This document shows positions 20,678-28,931 of a stretch of 36,408 nucleotides of DNA, piece by piece. Under the pieces are notes generated by a model. That model made no database searches, was not told where the DNA came from, and worked only from the letters and a program-made list of their open reading frames with translations. The translations under genes were made by a program, and so were the position numbers. Source of the stretch: a virus; the IMG/VR virus record IMGVR_UViG_3300044966_000589, positions 1-36,408 of that record. One strand, written 5' to 3'. The stretch's first letter is position 1, and each line of letters starts with the position of its first letter.

Positions 20678-21535
20678 ATGAAACTGGAGACCTTTGATTT
20701 CAACACAGTCCCGGTGCGCGTGCTGCTGCGTGATGAGCAGCCGTGGTTTGTGGCGGCGGATGTGTGCCGTGTGCTGGAACTTGCCAACGTAACCGAAGCG
20801 ACGCGATCGCTAGACGGTGATGAGCTGGATTCAGTAATCATGAATTCAGGTGATCAAGGCCGCAAAACACTAATCCTTTCCGAGTCCGGACTCTACACCC
20901 TCATTTTCAAGAGTCGCAAGGCGGAGGCGAAGAAGTTCCGCAAGTGGGTGACGGCGGAGGTGCTGCCTGCGATCCGCCGGACGGGTGGGTATGCGCTGCC
21001 GGTGGGCAATTCTGCCAGTGAGGGCCTGGAGCTGATGAGTGTGCTGGCCTTTGTGCGTGACTGTTGCGCTGGCTGGCCGCTGGAGCGCCAGATGGCCTAC
21101 GGCATGATGGTGCGCCGCTATGCGAAAAGCATGGGGGTGGTCTTTCAAACGGTCGAAGAGCCGGGCGTCGGTCGCGTGTTTGCTTTTGCGAGGCCGGTGC
21201 TGGAGGCGGTGCGCGGCACGCTGGCACCGATGAGCGGCGTGCTGGTGAATCCCGAGGGACGGGAGATGACGGCACTGCTGCGTGCGCTGCATGAGCAGCA
21301 TGGAGACACTGTGATGGCGGCAGAAGAGGTGCGGCGTGAGGCGGTGCGCCTGGGCTTTTTTCCACGGCTACTCAAACTGAAAAGTGAGATGGCCCGAAGC
21401 AGTGCCTTTGGCTGCCTCGTCGCCCGCTACGCGGGGCAGATTTTAGCGGGCGGGTATGTGATCGAGAACCAGCGCACATCGGCGCGAAGATTTTACGCGA
21501 TCCGGCGGGAGACCGCCGTGGCCCTAGCGGCCTGA
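20678..21535 (+). CDS. BRO-N antirepressor
   Basis: A 285-aa protein. Residues 1-105 match the BRO-N domain (TVPVRVLLRDEQPWFVAADVCRVLEL, then SESGLYTLIFKSRKAEAKKFRKWVTAEVLPAIRRTGGY), typical of phage antirepressors. Residues from about 205 (RALHEQHGDTVMAAEEVRREAVRLGFFPRLL ... SAFGCLVARYAGQILAGG) form a helical C-domain with a winged-helix-like pattern also seen at the end of the helicase protein at 28925. It has a Shine-Dalgarno (GGGAGG, about 8 nt upstream). In an operon with a ribbon-helix-helix protein, it probably helps break lysogeny. Confidence 0.85.
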   Translation: MKLETFDFNTVPVRVLLRDEQPWFVAADVCRVLELANVTEATRSLDGDELDSVIMNSGDQGRKTLILSESGLYTLIFKSRKAEAKKFRKWVTAEVLPAIRRTGGYALPVGNSASEGLELMSVLAFVRDCCAGWPLERQMAYGMMVRRYAKSMGVVFQTVEEPGVGRVFAFARPVLEAVRGTLAPMSGVLVNPEGREMTALLRALHEQHGDTVMAAEEVRREAVRLGFFPRLLKLKSEMARSSAFGCLVARYAGQILAGGYVIENQRTSARRFYAIRRETAVALAA

Positions 21536-21590
21536 ATTTTTGAACCGGCGGGACACCGGGGACGGGCAACAACCAAACACAAAACAACGC

Positions 21591-21836
21591 ATGAAGACCA
21601 ACAATAACAACGAAGTGCTGCGGGCTGAAAAACTGCCGGAGCAAGTGAACGTGAGAAGACCCTTCGGGGCACCCCGGCGCAGTGCGCTGGGGCGCGGCCT
21701 GGGGGCACTGCTGCTGCGGCAGCAGCTCCAGGCAAGCGTGAGGCAAATGCCGAAGCTGCAACTGCCTGCATGGGCGGCGGACTTTGAGCCGGAGCACCAA
21801 AGCTGGCTCAAGCGGGTGTGGCAGCGGACGCGGTGA
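21591..21836 (+). CDS. Small basic protein (81 aa)
   Basis: From ATG 21591. The product has an Asn-rich start, then an Arg/Gly/Ala-rich helix (RPFGAPRRSALGRGLGALLLRQQLQASVRQ) and a Trp-rich end. It is strongly basic, so it may bind DNA or membrane. An earlier in-frame start (21540) lies in the leader and is not preferred. A GC-rich hairpin with T tract (21848-21876) follows its stop. No family recognised. Confidence 0.5.
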   Translation: MKTNNNNEVLRAEKLPEQVNVRRPFGAPRRSALGRGLGALLLRQQLQASVRQMPKLQLPAWAADFEPEHQSWLKRVWQRTR

Positions 21837-21847
21837 CGCAACCCCCA

Positions 21848-21876
21848 CCCGGCGGGGCAACGCCGGGAACTTTTTT
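21848..21876 (+). terminator. Rho-independent terminator in the early operon
   Basis: CCCGGCG (21848-21854) pairs with CGCCGGG (21861-21867) over a 6-nt loop; six T residues follow after AAC. It precedes the strong Shine-Dalgarno of the next gene and may split or attenuate the early operon. Confidence 0.75.
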
Positions 21877-21892
21877 CCAAGGAGGCTACAAT

Positions 21893-22327
21893 ATGACGAA
21901 CGGATTTGATCGACTATTTGCAATGCTAACGACACCGAGCGTGCCGCTGGTGCTGGCGCTGACCTCACTGGTGGCGTGCGTGCTCATTTGGTGGGCCGCT
22001 GCGGCGGTGTATCGGAATGAGCAGTGGATTGAGGCGGAACGCCTGCGGCGGTCGCAGGAGCGCAGAGAACGCTGCTGGGACGAGGTGACCGGCGAGGAAT
22101 GGCGGTGGGACAACGAGCCGGAGGCGGAGCGGGCCGACACTGAACAGGCTGGCAGCCTGTCTCACGCGGAGCTAAGACGCATCATCGGTGCGATGGTGGT
22201 GGAGACGTGCGAGGCACGTGAGCATGTGCGCCAAGGGCGCATGCAGGAGGCGGAGGAGAGTCTGCACCTGGTCATCGGCTGCCAGCATGGCTTGCTGGAT
22301 CGCTGTGGTAAGGAGGTGCGGGCATGA
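21893..22327 (+). CDS. Single-pass membrane protein (144 aa)
   Basis: The start ATG 21893 is fixed by AAGGAGG 7 nt upstream; longer starts at 21818 are rejected. Residues 17-39 (PLVLALTSLVACVLIWWAAAAVY) are one membrane segment; the rest is charged and helical, with a Trp-rich patch (EEWRWDNEPE) and a His/Glu-rich C-terminus. The gene contains an ACAGGCT palindrome in its coding sequence. It overlaps the next gene by ATGA. Function unknown; it is the first of a series of tightly packed unknown genes. Confidence 0.7.
   Translation: MTNGFDRLFAMLTTPSVPLVLALTSLVACVLIWWAAAAVYRNEQWIEAERLRRSQERRERCWDEVTGEEWRWDNEPEAERADTEQAGSLSHAELRRIIGAMVVETCEAREHVRQGRMQEAEESLHLVIGCQHGLLDRCGKEVRA
22144..22160. repeat. 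ACAGGCT palindrome, copy 5 (inside a gene)
   Basis: A perfect ACAGGCTGGCAGCCTGT with the complementary centre (GGC) in a coding region, encoding part of EQAGSLSHAE. The other four copies lie after late gene stops. Confidence 0.75.
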
Positions 22328-22680
22328 GTGCGCTGCTCAAATCAATATCGGCCTCAGCTCGGACCGATCCTATGTGGAAGGTCGAGCGCGAGATTGAAGC
22401 GGTCAGCGATGACATCAATCAGTTGGAAAAAGAACTCGATGAGCTGAACTGCAAGCTGGAGGCGCTCGAAGAGAAGTTAGCCGCGATGAAAAAACTCGGT
22501 GATTCCGATGGCCAGCGGAGAGTGAAACAGCAGGCACGCGAGATTTTGGCGATGACTTTTGTCAGTGGCGGCATGCGTGACCTGGCGATGCATGTGGTGG
22601 AGGACGGAGCCGATGAAGAAGAGGCTGAAAGCATCATGGAATATCACGAGATGCGCTCACGCGAGGAGGTGCTGTCATGA
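22324..22680 (+). CDS. Coiled-coil protein (118 aa)
   Basis: AAGGAGG and ATGA overlap fix the start at 22324. Residues 20-60 form a clear coiled coil (EIEAVSDDINQLEKELDELNCKLEALEEKLAAMKK), followed by a lysine/arginine-rich helix and an acidic C-terminus (EDGADEEEAESIMEYHEMRS). It may be a scaffold-like or DNA-binding partner, but nothing specific can be said. It overlaps the next gene by ATGA. Confidence 0.65.
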   Translation: MSALLKSISASARTDPMWKVEREIEAVSDDINQLEKELDELNCKLEALEEKLAAMKKLGDSDGQRRVKQQAREILAMTFVSGGMRDLAMHVVEDGADEEEAESIMEYHEMRSREEVLS

Positions 22681-23321
22681 CCCGGATGCAGATAGGTAGG
22701 CACTATGAGGTCGAGAAGCCGACGGCGCGACATGTGATGGCTGGCGCGGCACTGGTGCCGGAGCTGGAAGATGCAGGCTGGCTGCTGGGCGCGGCGATGC
22801 TGGAGAGTCTGGCGCAAGACCTGGCGCTGACGCATGCAGCGGGCTGGTGGAGTCACGATCCCAATGAGATGGCGGGCATGCACGCTGAGGCCAATGGGCT
22901 GTTGCGTGAGCTTTATTCGCCTGGGGTGCAGGGGATTTTTGACCTGATCACGGCAGCGACTGGTGGCCGAGTGCAGGTGGAGCGCCCGTGGCTGCTCCGT
23001 CAGGCACGCTGGCATGCGAAGGCGGTGCTGGCGAGTCAGGCGAGCCTGAGTCTGTCGCGGGTATGTGAGCGACTGCGACTGAGTCAGCGTGCGGGTGAGG
23101 GCAACAAAAAGTATGCCAATTTGCCACCGAGTCGTCTGCCGGATGGTCGGGCTAACCCGGCTTATTTCACGGCGCGGGCGTCAGTGCTGAAGGGCCAAGG
23201 AAAGTGCCGGGATTGTCGCCGTCCACTGAGCAATCACTCACCTCGGTGTGCTAGTTGCCGTGAGGACAACAATCGACGCATGAGAGAGTGGAATGCGAAG
23301 CATAAGGAGGTGGCAGCATGA
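22677..23321 (+). CDS. Protein with C-terminal zinc finger (214 aa)
   Basis: A 214-aa protein with GAGGAGG ahead of ATG 22677. It is helical, with Trp/His-rich segments (HAAGWWSHDPNEMAGMHAE) in the first half. The C-terminus (about residues 170-214) has CRDCRRPLSNHSPRCASCRED, a Cys-x2-Cys...Cys-x2-Cys finger, then a basic tail, so it probably binds DNA or RNA. Position in the early operon fits a replication or recombination accessory role. No family recognised. Confidence 0.65.
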   Translation: MTRMQIGRHYEVEKPTARHVMAGAALVPELEDAGWLLGAAMLESLAQDLALTHAAGWWSHDPNEMAGMHAEANGLLRELYSPGVQGIFDLITAATGGRVQVERPWLLRQARWHAKAVLASQASLSLSRVCERLRLSQRAGEGNKKYANLPPSRLPDGRANPAYFTARASVLKGQGKCRDCRRPLSNHSPRCASCREDNNRRMREWNAKHKEVAA

Positions 23322-23557
23322 GTGCGAAGCGGAAACAACTTTTCCCACCACCGGCGCACATGGCGCAGTGCGAAGTCATCGACTACCTGCGCAGGCAAGT
23401 CTTCGATGATGCCATCGCGGCGGCGTGGTTGTCGCCGTGTGTGCGTAAGGCAGGCCGAGGCAAGGACTCGGTGTTCTACAATTTCACGGACGTGCAAGAC
23501 GTGAGTCTACGCATCGCAGCGGGTGAGTATCCGATGAGCCGAAAGGAGGCAGCATGA
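23318..23557 (+). CDS. Small protein resembling an excisionase (winged-helix-like)
   Basis: A 79-aa protein with AAGGAGG ahead of ATG 23318. The region CEVIDYLRRQVFDDAIAAAWLSPCVRKAGRGKDSVFYNFTDVQDVSLRIAAGEYP looks like a MerR/excisionase winged helix: helix-turn-helix, then Gly-rich wing with Tyr/Phe-Phe, then a helix. An excisionase is expected in a temperate phage, and none other is seen; this is an inference from pattern only. Confidence 0.5.
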   Translation: MSAKRKQLFPPPAHMAQCEVIDYLRRQVFDDAIAAAWLSPCVRKAGRGKDSVFYNFTDVQDVSLRIAAGEYPMSRKEAA

Positions 23558-23826
23558 GCGATGACTTGAAAAATGAAGTGACGATCCTGCAACCGGCGAA
23601 GCATGGATTTGTGGTGGATGTGGAATTCGGGACACGTCGCACGCAGGTGCGGGTGTTTGAATTTGAGGTGCTGCCTTATCGCGATGGGGTGTGTGAGATG
23701 CCGAAGGCGCTCACGATTCCCGAGGCGATCGCGAGGCTGCGCGAGGCGATGGAGGCCCTGCGAGAGTCTGCATTCACCGAAGCACTGGCTAACAGTCTGT
23801 CTAACGATGGGAGGGCTGCGAGATGA
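23554..23826 (+). CDS. Hypothetical early protein (90 aa)
   Basis: A 90-aa protein with AAGGAGG and ATGA overlap with the previous gene. The first half is beta-like (VTILQPAKHGFVVDVEFGTRRTQVRVFEFEVLPY), the second an Ala/Glu/Arg helix (PEAIARLREAMEALRESAFTEAL). No family recognised. Confidence 0.6.
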   Translation: MSDDLKNEVTILQPAKHGFVVDVEFGTRRTQVRVFEFEVLPYRDGVCEMPKALTIPEAIARLREAMEALRESAFTEALANSLSNDGRAAR

Positions 23827-24098
23827 GTCTGACGCAACAAATTGCGACGCACCCAGAGCATCTGCGGGCGGAGTTTCAATCAGGCCTAGTGAAGTGGGCG
23901 GGCGTGATCGACGGCATCGGCAAGCTGCTGGCAATGGAACCGAGTCTGGTGAGCTTGGAAGATAAGCGGCAACTGCTGAGTGAGCTCAAGACGGCGACGT
24001 GCAATGCGACGGCCTGCGTGAATGGCATCCAGGTGTGTGAGATCAGCGCGAAGGTGGCGAGCAAGCAACTGCAAACGAAGTGGGGGTGGCTGCTGTGA
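23823..24098 (+). CDS. Hypothetical early helical protein (91 aa)
   Basis: A 91-aa, mainly helical protein with three Cys. ATG 23823 overlaps the upstream stop (ATGA) and a GGGAGG lies upstream. Nothing diagnostic was found. It overlaps the next gene (GTGA). Confidence 0.6.
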   Translation: MSLTQQIATHPEHLRAEFQSGLVKWAGVIDGIGKLLAMEPSLVSLEDKRQLLSELKTATCNATACVNGIQVCEISAKVASKQLQTKWGWLL

Positions 24099-24856
24099 GC
24101 AATGAGCATCACGACATCGCTGCGCTGCGCGGCCAGGGCGGATTGAGCTTTGATGCGTTGCATCAAGGGCGTCGTGATGACGAAGAAACTTTGGCGAAGG
24201 ACTCGCTGTTTGCGGTGGTGACGAATAATGCCGTGGCGGGTCGGCCACCCATCACCGAGATGGGGTATCGTGTGTGGATTATGGCGCTGCGCTTTTTTGT
24301 GGCCTGTCCACCGATGACGGCGGCAATGGTGCGGGAGATGCAACGGATCGCGGTGCGGTGCAATGGTGGGCTGGCACTGCCGAGAGCGTCGGATGCGGAA
24401 GCGGTGTTTGAACTGCTGATGCTGGGGACGCAGACGCCGTGGGAGACGGGACGCCGCGTGACGCTGCTGGCCTATGCGCTGAATCGCGGCGTGGTGGTGC
24501 GTGAGGTGCTGCCGAGCTTTGAGAGCATCGGCCTGCTGTGGCAACTCAAGGCAGAGAACAAGCGGAGTGCGGTGTGTGCCGCGATGAACAAGCTGCGTGA
24601 TGAGATGATGCGCACGGGCAAGCTGCCGCGAGGCTTTCGATTTTGGTTCGAGAAGAGTGACGAGGCGCGGGCTGTGTATGAGTCGGTCCAACTCGGGAAT
24701 CACAACCGCACCGGCGGCAGTAAGGAGGCAGCGGAGACCTATGAGGGCGTGCCCATCAAGCAGGCATTTGCGCGGCTCGACGAGCGGCAAAGGAGACGTG
24801 TGCTCAATGAGCTGCACGAGGCGGCGGAGGCAAGACGGCTGGGGCTTACATTATGA
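24095..24856 (+). CDS. Hypothetical early protein (253 aa)
   Basis: GTG 24095 is chosen because it overlaps the previous stop as GTGA; GTG codons at 24080 and 24086 in the same frame would overlap more. The 253-aa protein is helical with Arg/Trp-rich surfaces (YRVWIMALRFFVACPPMTAAMVREMQRIAVRCN ... GRRVTLLAYALNRGVVVREVLPSFESIGLLWQLK). No family recognised. It lies at the end of the uniform, G-rich early block, before the A+T-rich gene at 24853. Confidence 0.65.
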   Translation: MSNEHHDIAALRGQGGLSFDALHQGRRDDEETLAKDSLFAVVTNNAVAGRPPITEMGYRVWIMALRFFVACPPMTAAMVREMQRIAVRCNGGLALPRASDAEAVFELLMLGTQTPWETGRRVTLLAYALNRGVVVREVLPSFESIGLLWQLKAENKRSAVCAAMNKLRDEMMRTGKLPRGFRFWFEKSDEARAVYESVQLGNHNRTGGSKEAAETYEGVPIKQAFARLDERQRRRVLNELHEAAEARRLGLTL

Positions 24857-25815
24857 AAACACAATCTCAGAACCAAAACCTGCGCGAGAAACAGACGTAT
24901 CTCATCCATGCTGTTATTTGTTCACCTTCACCAAATGCAAAGAGGCACTGCAACTGCGATGTTTACATCGTGATGTCTGATCTCTGTAAGCCGGACATTT
25001 TTATTTGTGAGGCTAGAAGATGGATTCGAGGCGGATGGAATTCACCAATGCCCAATTTAGGCATTACTTGGGAGTTAGAGAGGAGTGATCTTGCAGAGTA
25101 TTGGGCCAAGAAGATAAGGAATGAAAAACAGGCGGATGTGATGAACTTGAATGAAGTCCGGCAAGAGATGCGGGACTTTGTGAACGAATGCTTTAGCAAT
25201 AAAAATGTTTTATTTTCTAATGACTGTCTTTACAGATTTACCTGGGCACAACAAGCCAACCCATGGGATGGTTATTTTTGTGGATGGGGTAGGTGCCATA
25301 GCGACGAATACACCTGTGAATTGTTAGAGCCGGGGAACTGTTTTGATTCAAGTCTTGATGATTTTTCTTTCAGAATGTTCAGAGAGAGAACACGCCGAGA
25401 AACGGGCAAATTTTATGACATGGAATGGTGGGTGCGGAAGTTTAGGCCCCAGATCGCTGCATGGCATGTGATGCCGATCCGTTATGTGCAGCACTGGAAA
25501 CCAAGAAATACATTACAGGAAGACCACCATCGCATGTGGCCCTCACCTGACGTATTTGGTTACCCATCACCCAAACTGGGAGTCAGTGACTACACTAATT
25601 TTTTTGTGACTATTGAGCAGATTAGAAAACCTCTAAGTAAAAAACAAATAGAGTTGCAGCCGGTAGTTAAAGCAATCGAGCGGGCAGTGGCAAAGGGGAA
25701 GCTCAGCACGCGCATGGCGCGGGCGTGGTTTAAAAAACATCAGATTTTGAACCGTCTCAATGACGGCCTCAAGGCACGGAAAACACAACAACCAATAGAA
25801 GAAATAGCAGCATGA
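24853..25815 (+). CDS. Unknown protein of foreign base composition (320 aa)
   Basis: A 320-aa protein, strongly Trp/Tyr/Cys-rich in its middle (DCLYRFTWAQQANPWDGYFCGWGRCHSDEYTCELLEPGNCF; MEWWVRKFRPQIAAWHVMP). The DNA is markedly A+T-rich (one 60-nt stretch at 25201 is one-third G+C), unlike the roughly 60% around it; the last 150 nt return to host-like composition, where the tail (MARAWFKKHQILNRLNDGLKARK) is helical. Both ends overlap the neighbours by ATGA, so it joined the operon without breaking it. No family was recognised, and function is open; it may be a recently gained accessory gene. Confidence 0.7.
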   Translation: MKTQSQNQNLREKQTYLIHAVICSPSPNAKRHCNCDVYIVMSDLCKPDIFICEARRWIRGGWNSPMPNLGITWELERSDLAEYWAKKIRNEKQADVMNLNEVRQEMRDFVNECFSNKNVLFSNDCLYRFTWAQQANPWDGYFCGWGRCHSDEYTCELLEPGNCFDSSLDDFSFRMFRERTRRETGKFYDMEWWVRKFRPQIAAWHVMPIRYVQHWKPRNTLQEDHHRMWPSPDVFGYPSPKLGVSDYTNFFVTIEQIRKPLSKKQIELQPVVKAIERAVAKGKLSTRMARAWFKKHQILNRLNDGLKARKTQQPIEEIAA

Positions 25816-26381
25816 AAACGATCGAAAAAAAGACGGACAAGTTAGCTGAAATCAAAAACGCACTGACGGCGGGGTGTTTGGAATTTGTCAGGGCCGGAGA
25901 ACTTATCGTCGAGGCGTTGGAGGAGGGTGGACTGTCTTTGGCGGGCATTTCTGACGCCATCGACATCCCGCTCGATGTGCTGTCTCAACTGGAAAAAATC
26001 GGACGGCACCAGTTGTCGCCTCAGCTACTGTTAGCGGAGTATCCCGCCGCTCGGAAACTGGAGCGTCTGCCAATGAGTGAGCAGGAGCGGGTGATGATCG
26101 AGCCGATTGAGGTGCTGGTGCTGCGGGATGGGCAAACGGACACGCTGCTGGTGAACGTGCAGCACATGACCCCAGCGCAGACGCGGCAGGTTTTTGCAGC
26201 GAACCACATCCGAGGATTGTCAGAACAAAGGCAGTGGCTGGAGTCACAGGTAAAAACTGGCGACACAGTGAAGATCGAGACGCCCTACGTGCTGACGAGA
26301 AAGAGCACGGTCATTTTCCACCAAGGCTGCGAGATGACTGCCAAGGAACTGCTGCGGATCGCGGCGCAACTCCAAGACTAA
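25812..26381 (+). CDS. Hypothetical protein with HTH-like start (189 aa)
   Basis: A 189-aa protein beginning at ATG 25812 with ATGA overlap. Residues 20-65 (FVRAGELIVEALEEGGLSLAGISDAIDIPLDVLSQLEKIG) look like a helix-turn-helix, followed by a Leu/Glu-rich region and a beta-rich C-terminus (TGDTVKIETPYVLTRKSTVIFH). It precedes the ParB-like gene and may be an accessory DNA-binding partner. No family can be named. Confidence 0.55.
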   Translation: MKTIEKKTDKLAEIKNALTAGCLEFVRAGELIVEALEEGGLSLAGISDAIDIPLDVLSQLEKIGRHQLSPQLLLAEYPAARKLERLPMSEQERVMIEPIEVLVLRDGQTDTLLVNVQHMTPAQTRQVFAANHIRGLSEQRQWLESQVKTGDTVKIETPYVLTRKSTVIFHQGCEMTAKELLRIAAQLQD

Positions 26382-26399
26382 CACTGAACCAACGAATCT

Positions 26400-27779
26400 A
26401 TGACTGAAACAAAAAACGAAGTGGTGGTGCGCTCTTTGGAGCGTGTGAAATTCTGGGAATGGAATCCGCGTGGCTCGAACTATCGTGGCATGCCGGAGCT
26501 GGTGTCTTCGCTGGCGCGTGAGGGCCTGCAAGACGCGATCCATGTGTGGGAGCGGGTGGATGGTGACTATCTGCTCAAAGGGCATCGGCGCTTTGAGGCG
26601 ATGAGCACACTGGGCTGGACGGAGTGTGCGCAGGTGGTGCATCACTACGAGGACGAGGCGGCGGCATATCGTTTCCTCTTGGAGGATCACGGGCACAATG
26701 ATCCACTCGATGCGGAGGAGAAGATCGTGGCGGTGGAGAACGGTGTGAAGCTGGGCATGCGAACGGACGAACTGGCTCCGAGTCTGGGGGTGTCGGCTGA
26801 GCGTGCGCAGCTATGGTTCGAGCTGGGCGAGCAACTGCCGCAGGCGGCGAGAGCGGCCCTGAGTGACGGAAGACTGAGCATGAACACGGCAGAGCTGCTG
26901 CTGGAGGTGCTGGATGCGAAGGACCGACGTGCAGCGACGCAGATGATCCTCAAGGATCTGGAGACCGGGGAGCCGATGGCGCATGGACAGGCGAAGGCCT
27001 ACATCCAGGCGCATTATGTGTTGCCAGAGAAGCGGCGGAAGGAGTGGCTGGCGCGTGAGGTCGGACTGCGCAAAAAATACAAGGTGGCAAAGGGCTATCA
27101 CTACGTGGAGTGGGCGGAGCGTCGGCAATTTGCGATGGGTGAAAGCGGGCAACCACAGCCGGAGTTTGAGTTTGGCGATGTCACGATGCCGAAGGATCGC
27201 GAAGGCCGCACCTGGGAACAGGTGGCACTGGAGATCGGCGTGCCGGTGTATGTGGTGGCGGCCCCGCTGCATGCGGAGGGGCATGTGCGGCTGGTGAACT
27301 CGAGCATGATGCGCGATGCGCTGAGTGTGAAGCCGACGACCGAGGTGAGTGATGATGATGCCGATGACGAGCAGGAGACCACGGTGGAGGTGCTGCCGCC
27401 GCTGGTGAGCACGATGCCGATCAAGGCTGAGGCCATGGAGGAGGTGGAGCAACTGCGGCAATGGCTACGCACCAACCTGGGCGCAATTTATGACGAGCTG
27501 CTCGAATACCCGACGCTGGTGATGACGAGTGCGCCGTGGGAGCCGCTGCGGGATTTCCTGGCGCATCTGACGACGGATGTGGATGCCGGAGCACTGGAGG
27601 CCTGGCGCGGCATCACCGACCGCGAGGCGGCGATGGAGTGGATGCGTGGCGACAAGAAGCAACGCGCCCCGATGCGCTGCGCTCTAATGCTGCTGCTGTG
27701 CGCGGAGAGCGACTCAAGCGATGAGCCGATGAAGGTGATCAGCGAGGTGGCGAAGGCGATCGGGGTGGGGCCGATTTGA
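26400..27779 (+). CDS. ParB-like nuclease-domain protein
   Basis: A 459-aa protein with a ParB/Srx-type N-terminus at residues 8-110: WEWNPRGSNYRGMPELVSSLA and YLLKGHRRFEAM (the G-H-R-R box at 61-64), then a helical region with HTH-like parts. Such proteins in phages either bind specific sites and CTP or act in DNA processing. The middle and C-terminus (VEVLPPLVSTMP ... EWMRGDKKQRAPMRC) are not recognised. It lies ahead of the primase and helicase. There is no Shine-Dalgarno at ATG 26400. A role in replication or partition is inferred. Confidence 0.75.
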   Translation: MTETKNEVVVRSLERVKFWEWNPRGSNYRGMPELVSSLAREGLQDAIHVWERVDGDYLLKGHRRFEAMSTLGWTECAQVVHHYEDEAAAYRFLLEDHGHNDPLDAEEKIVAVENGVKLGMRTDELAPSLGVSAERAQLWFELGEQLPQAARAALSDGRLSMNTAELLLEVLDAKDRRAATQMILKDLETGEPMAHGQAKAYIQAHYVLPEKRRKEWLAREVGLRKKYKVAKGYHYVEWAERRQFAMGESGQPQPEFEFGDVTMPKDREGRTWEQVALEIGVPVYVVAAPLHAEGHVRLVNSSMMRDALSVKPTTEVSDDDADDEQETTVEVLPPLVSTMPIKAEAMEEVEQLRQWLRTNLGAIYDELLEYPTLVMTSAPWEPLRDFLAHLTTDVDAGALEAWRGITDREAAMEWMRGDKKQRAPMRCALMLLLCAESDSSDEPMKVISEVAKAIGVGPI

Positions 27780-27839
27780 CGGGCGGTGATTGAGGCAGGG
27801 AGAAAACAACCAAAATTCAACGACGGGAGACGATCTAGC

Positions 27840-28931
27840 ATGACTGGAGGGGACATCATCGGCAGGGCGCGAAAGTATGTGGCGGCGTGTCCGCCTGCCA
27901 TCGCTGGCAGCGGCGGACATGGGACGACGTTTGGCGTGGCGTGTGCGCTGGTGCATGGCTTCGCACTCAATGAGGTGGATGCGATGATGCTGATGCAGGA
28001 ATACAACCAAGCCTGTGCACCGCACTGGACGGAGCGTGACTTGCTACACAAGATCCAGTCGGCGGCGCGGGCCTCGCACTCGAAGCCGCGTGGCTGGATG
28101 GTGGATGGATCCAGTGACGAGAATGCGCCGGTGTATGTGCCAGCGAAGAAGAAGGAGAAGCTGCTCTATGATGCGGAGATTTTGAAGAAGGTGCAGTGCG
28201 CGGACTGGACCTGTGATCATGCGTGGCTGCGGGCGAGGTCGAGTCTGGACCCGTGGACGGTGGACACGGGCGATTTCATCGACGCGATCTACACGCCGAC
28301 GGAGCTGGTGATGTGCTTCACCTCGATGCGCTCAATGGGCGACTACATGCGCTACAGGGGCGCGTGGTTCGCCCTGGGCAAAGACCCGCAAGTGAAGGCG
28401 CAGAGGGTGAAGGACGGGCCACGTGGCAGCCGTGAGGGCTGCGTGATGATGATCCAGCCGGTGGATGGCAAGTGGCATGCGGTGCAAGGGACGACGCCAC
28501 CGCGACTGAGCCGACGGACGATCCAGAGTGTGGCGGCGTTTCGCTACATGCTATGGGAATCTGACGAGGCACCGGAGGCGATGTGGCTGAATGCGATCGC
28601 GCAAGTGCGTCTGCCGGTTGTAGCGATCACGAGCAGCGCAGGCCGAAGTCTGCATGCGCTGGTGCGGGTGGATGCGCGAGACTATGATGAGTGGAGTGCG
28701 ATGCGCACGGCGGCACGTGATGTGATGACGATGCTAGGCTTCGACCCTCAAAGCCTCAGCAACCCAACGGCGGCGATGCGGATGCCGAACACGATGCGCG
28801 AGGGCAAGATGAAGGAGGGGCGCTTTGTGCCGTTTGACCACGGGGCGAAAAAGCAGCGTCTGCTGTATTTTAATCCAGGTGCGACGATCAACGGTGGCTG
28901 CATCGGTGAGGAGGCCGTGAGAGCATGGTGA
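27840..28931 (+). CDS. Primase with PriCT-like N-terminus and AEP-like C-terminus
   Basis: The start ATG 27840 has GGGAGA about 9 nt upstream; an earlier GTG (27786) has none. Residues 10-85 (GRARKYVAACPPAIAGSGGHGTTFGVACALVHG ... CAPHWTERDLLHKIQSAA) match a primase PriCT-like helical domain. Around 262-320, AITSSAGRSLHALVRVDA and PTAAMRMPNTMR fit an archaeo-eukaryotic-type (AEP) primase core, where Ser-Ala-Gly-Arg-Ser-x-His and Arg-x-Pro are conserved; the acidic catalytic pair of the family was not clearly placed. Overlap with the helicase gene by 7 nt suggests they act together. Confidence 0.7.
   Translation: MTGGDIIGRARKYVAACPPAIAGSGGHGTTFGVACALVHGFALNEVDAMMLMQEYNQACAPHWTERDLLHKIQSAARASHSKPRGWMVDGSSDENAPVYVPAKKKEKLLYDAEILKKVQCADWTCDHAWLRARSSLDPWTVDTGDFIDAIYTPTELVMCFTSMRSMGDYMRYRGAWFALGKDPQVKAQRVKDGPRGSREGCVMMIQPVDGKWHAVQGTTPPRLSRRTIQSVAAFRYMLWESDEAPEAMWLNAIAQVRLPVVAITSSAGRSLHALVRVDARDYDEWSAMRTAARDVMTMLGFDPQSLSNPTAAMRMPNTMREGKMKEGRFVPFDHGAKKQRLLYFNPGATINGGCIGEEAVRAW

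Noticed and set aside
23876-24817. Minus-strand open frame of 313 codons in the early operon
   Set aside because: His/Arg/Leu/Gln-rich translation typical of the reverse of GC-rich genes; the + strand has Shine-Dalgarno sites and overlaps.
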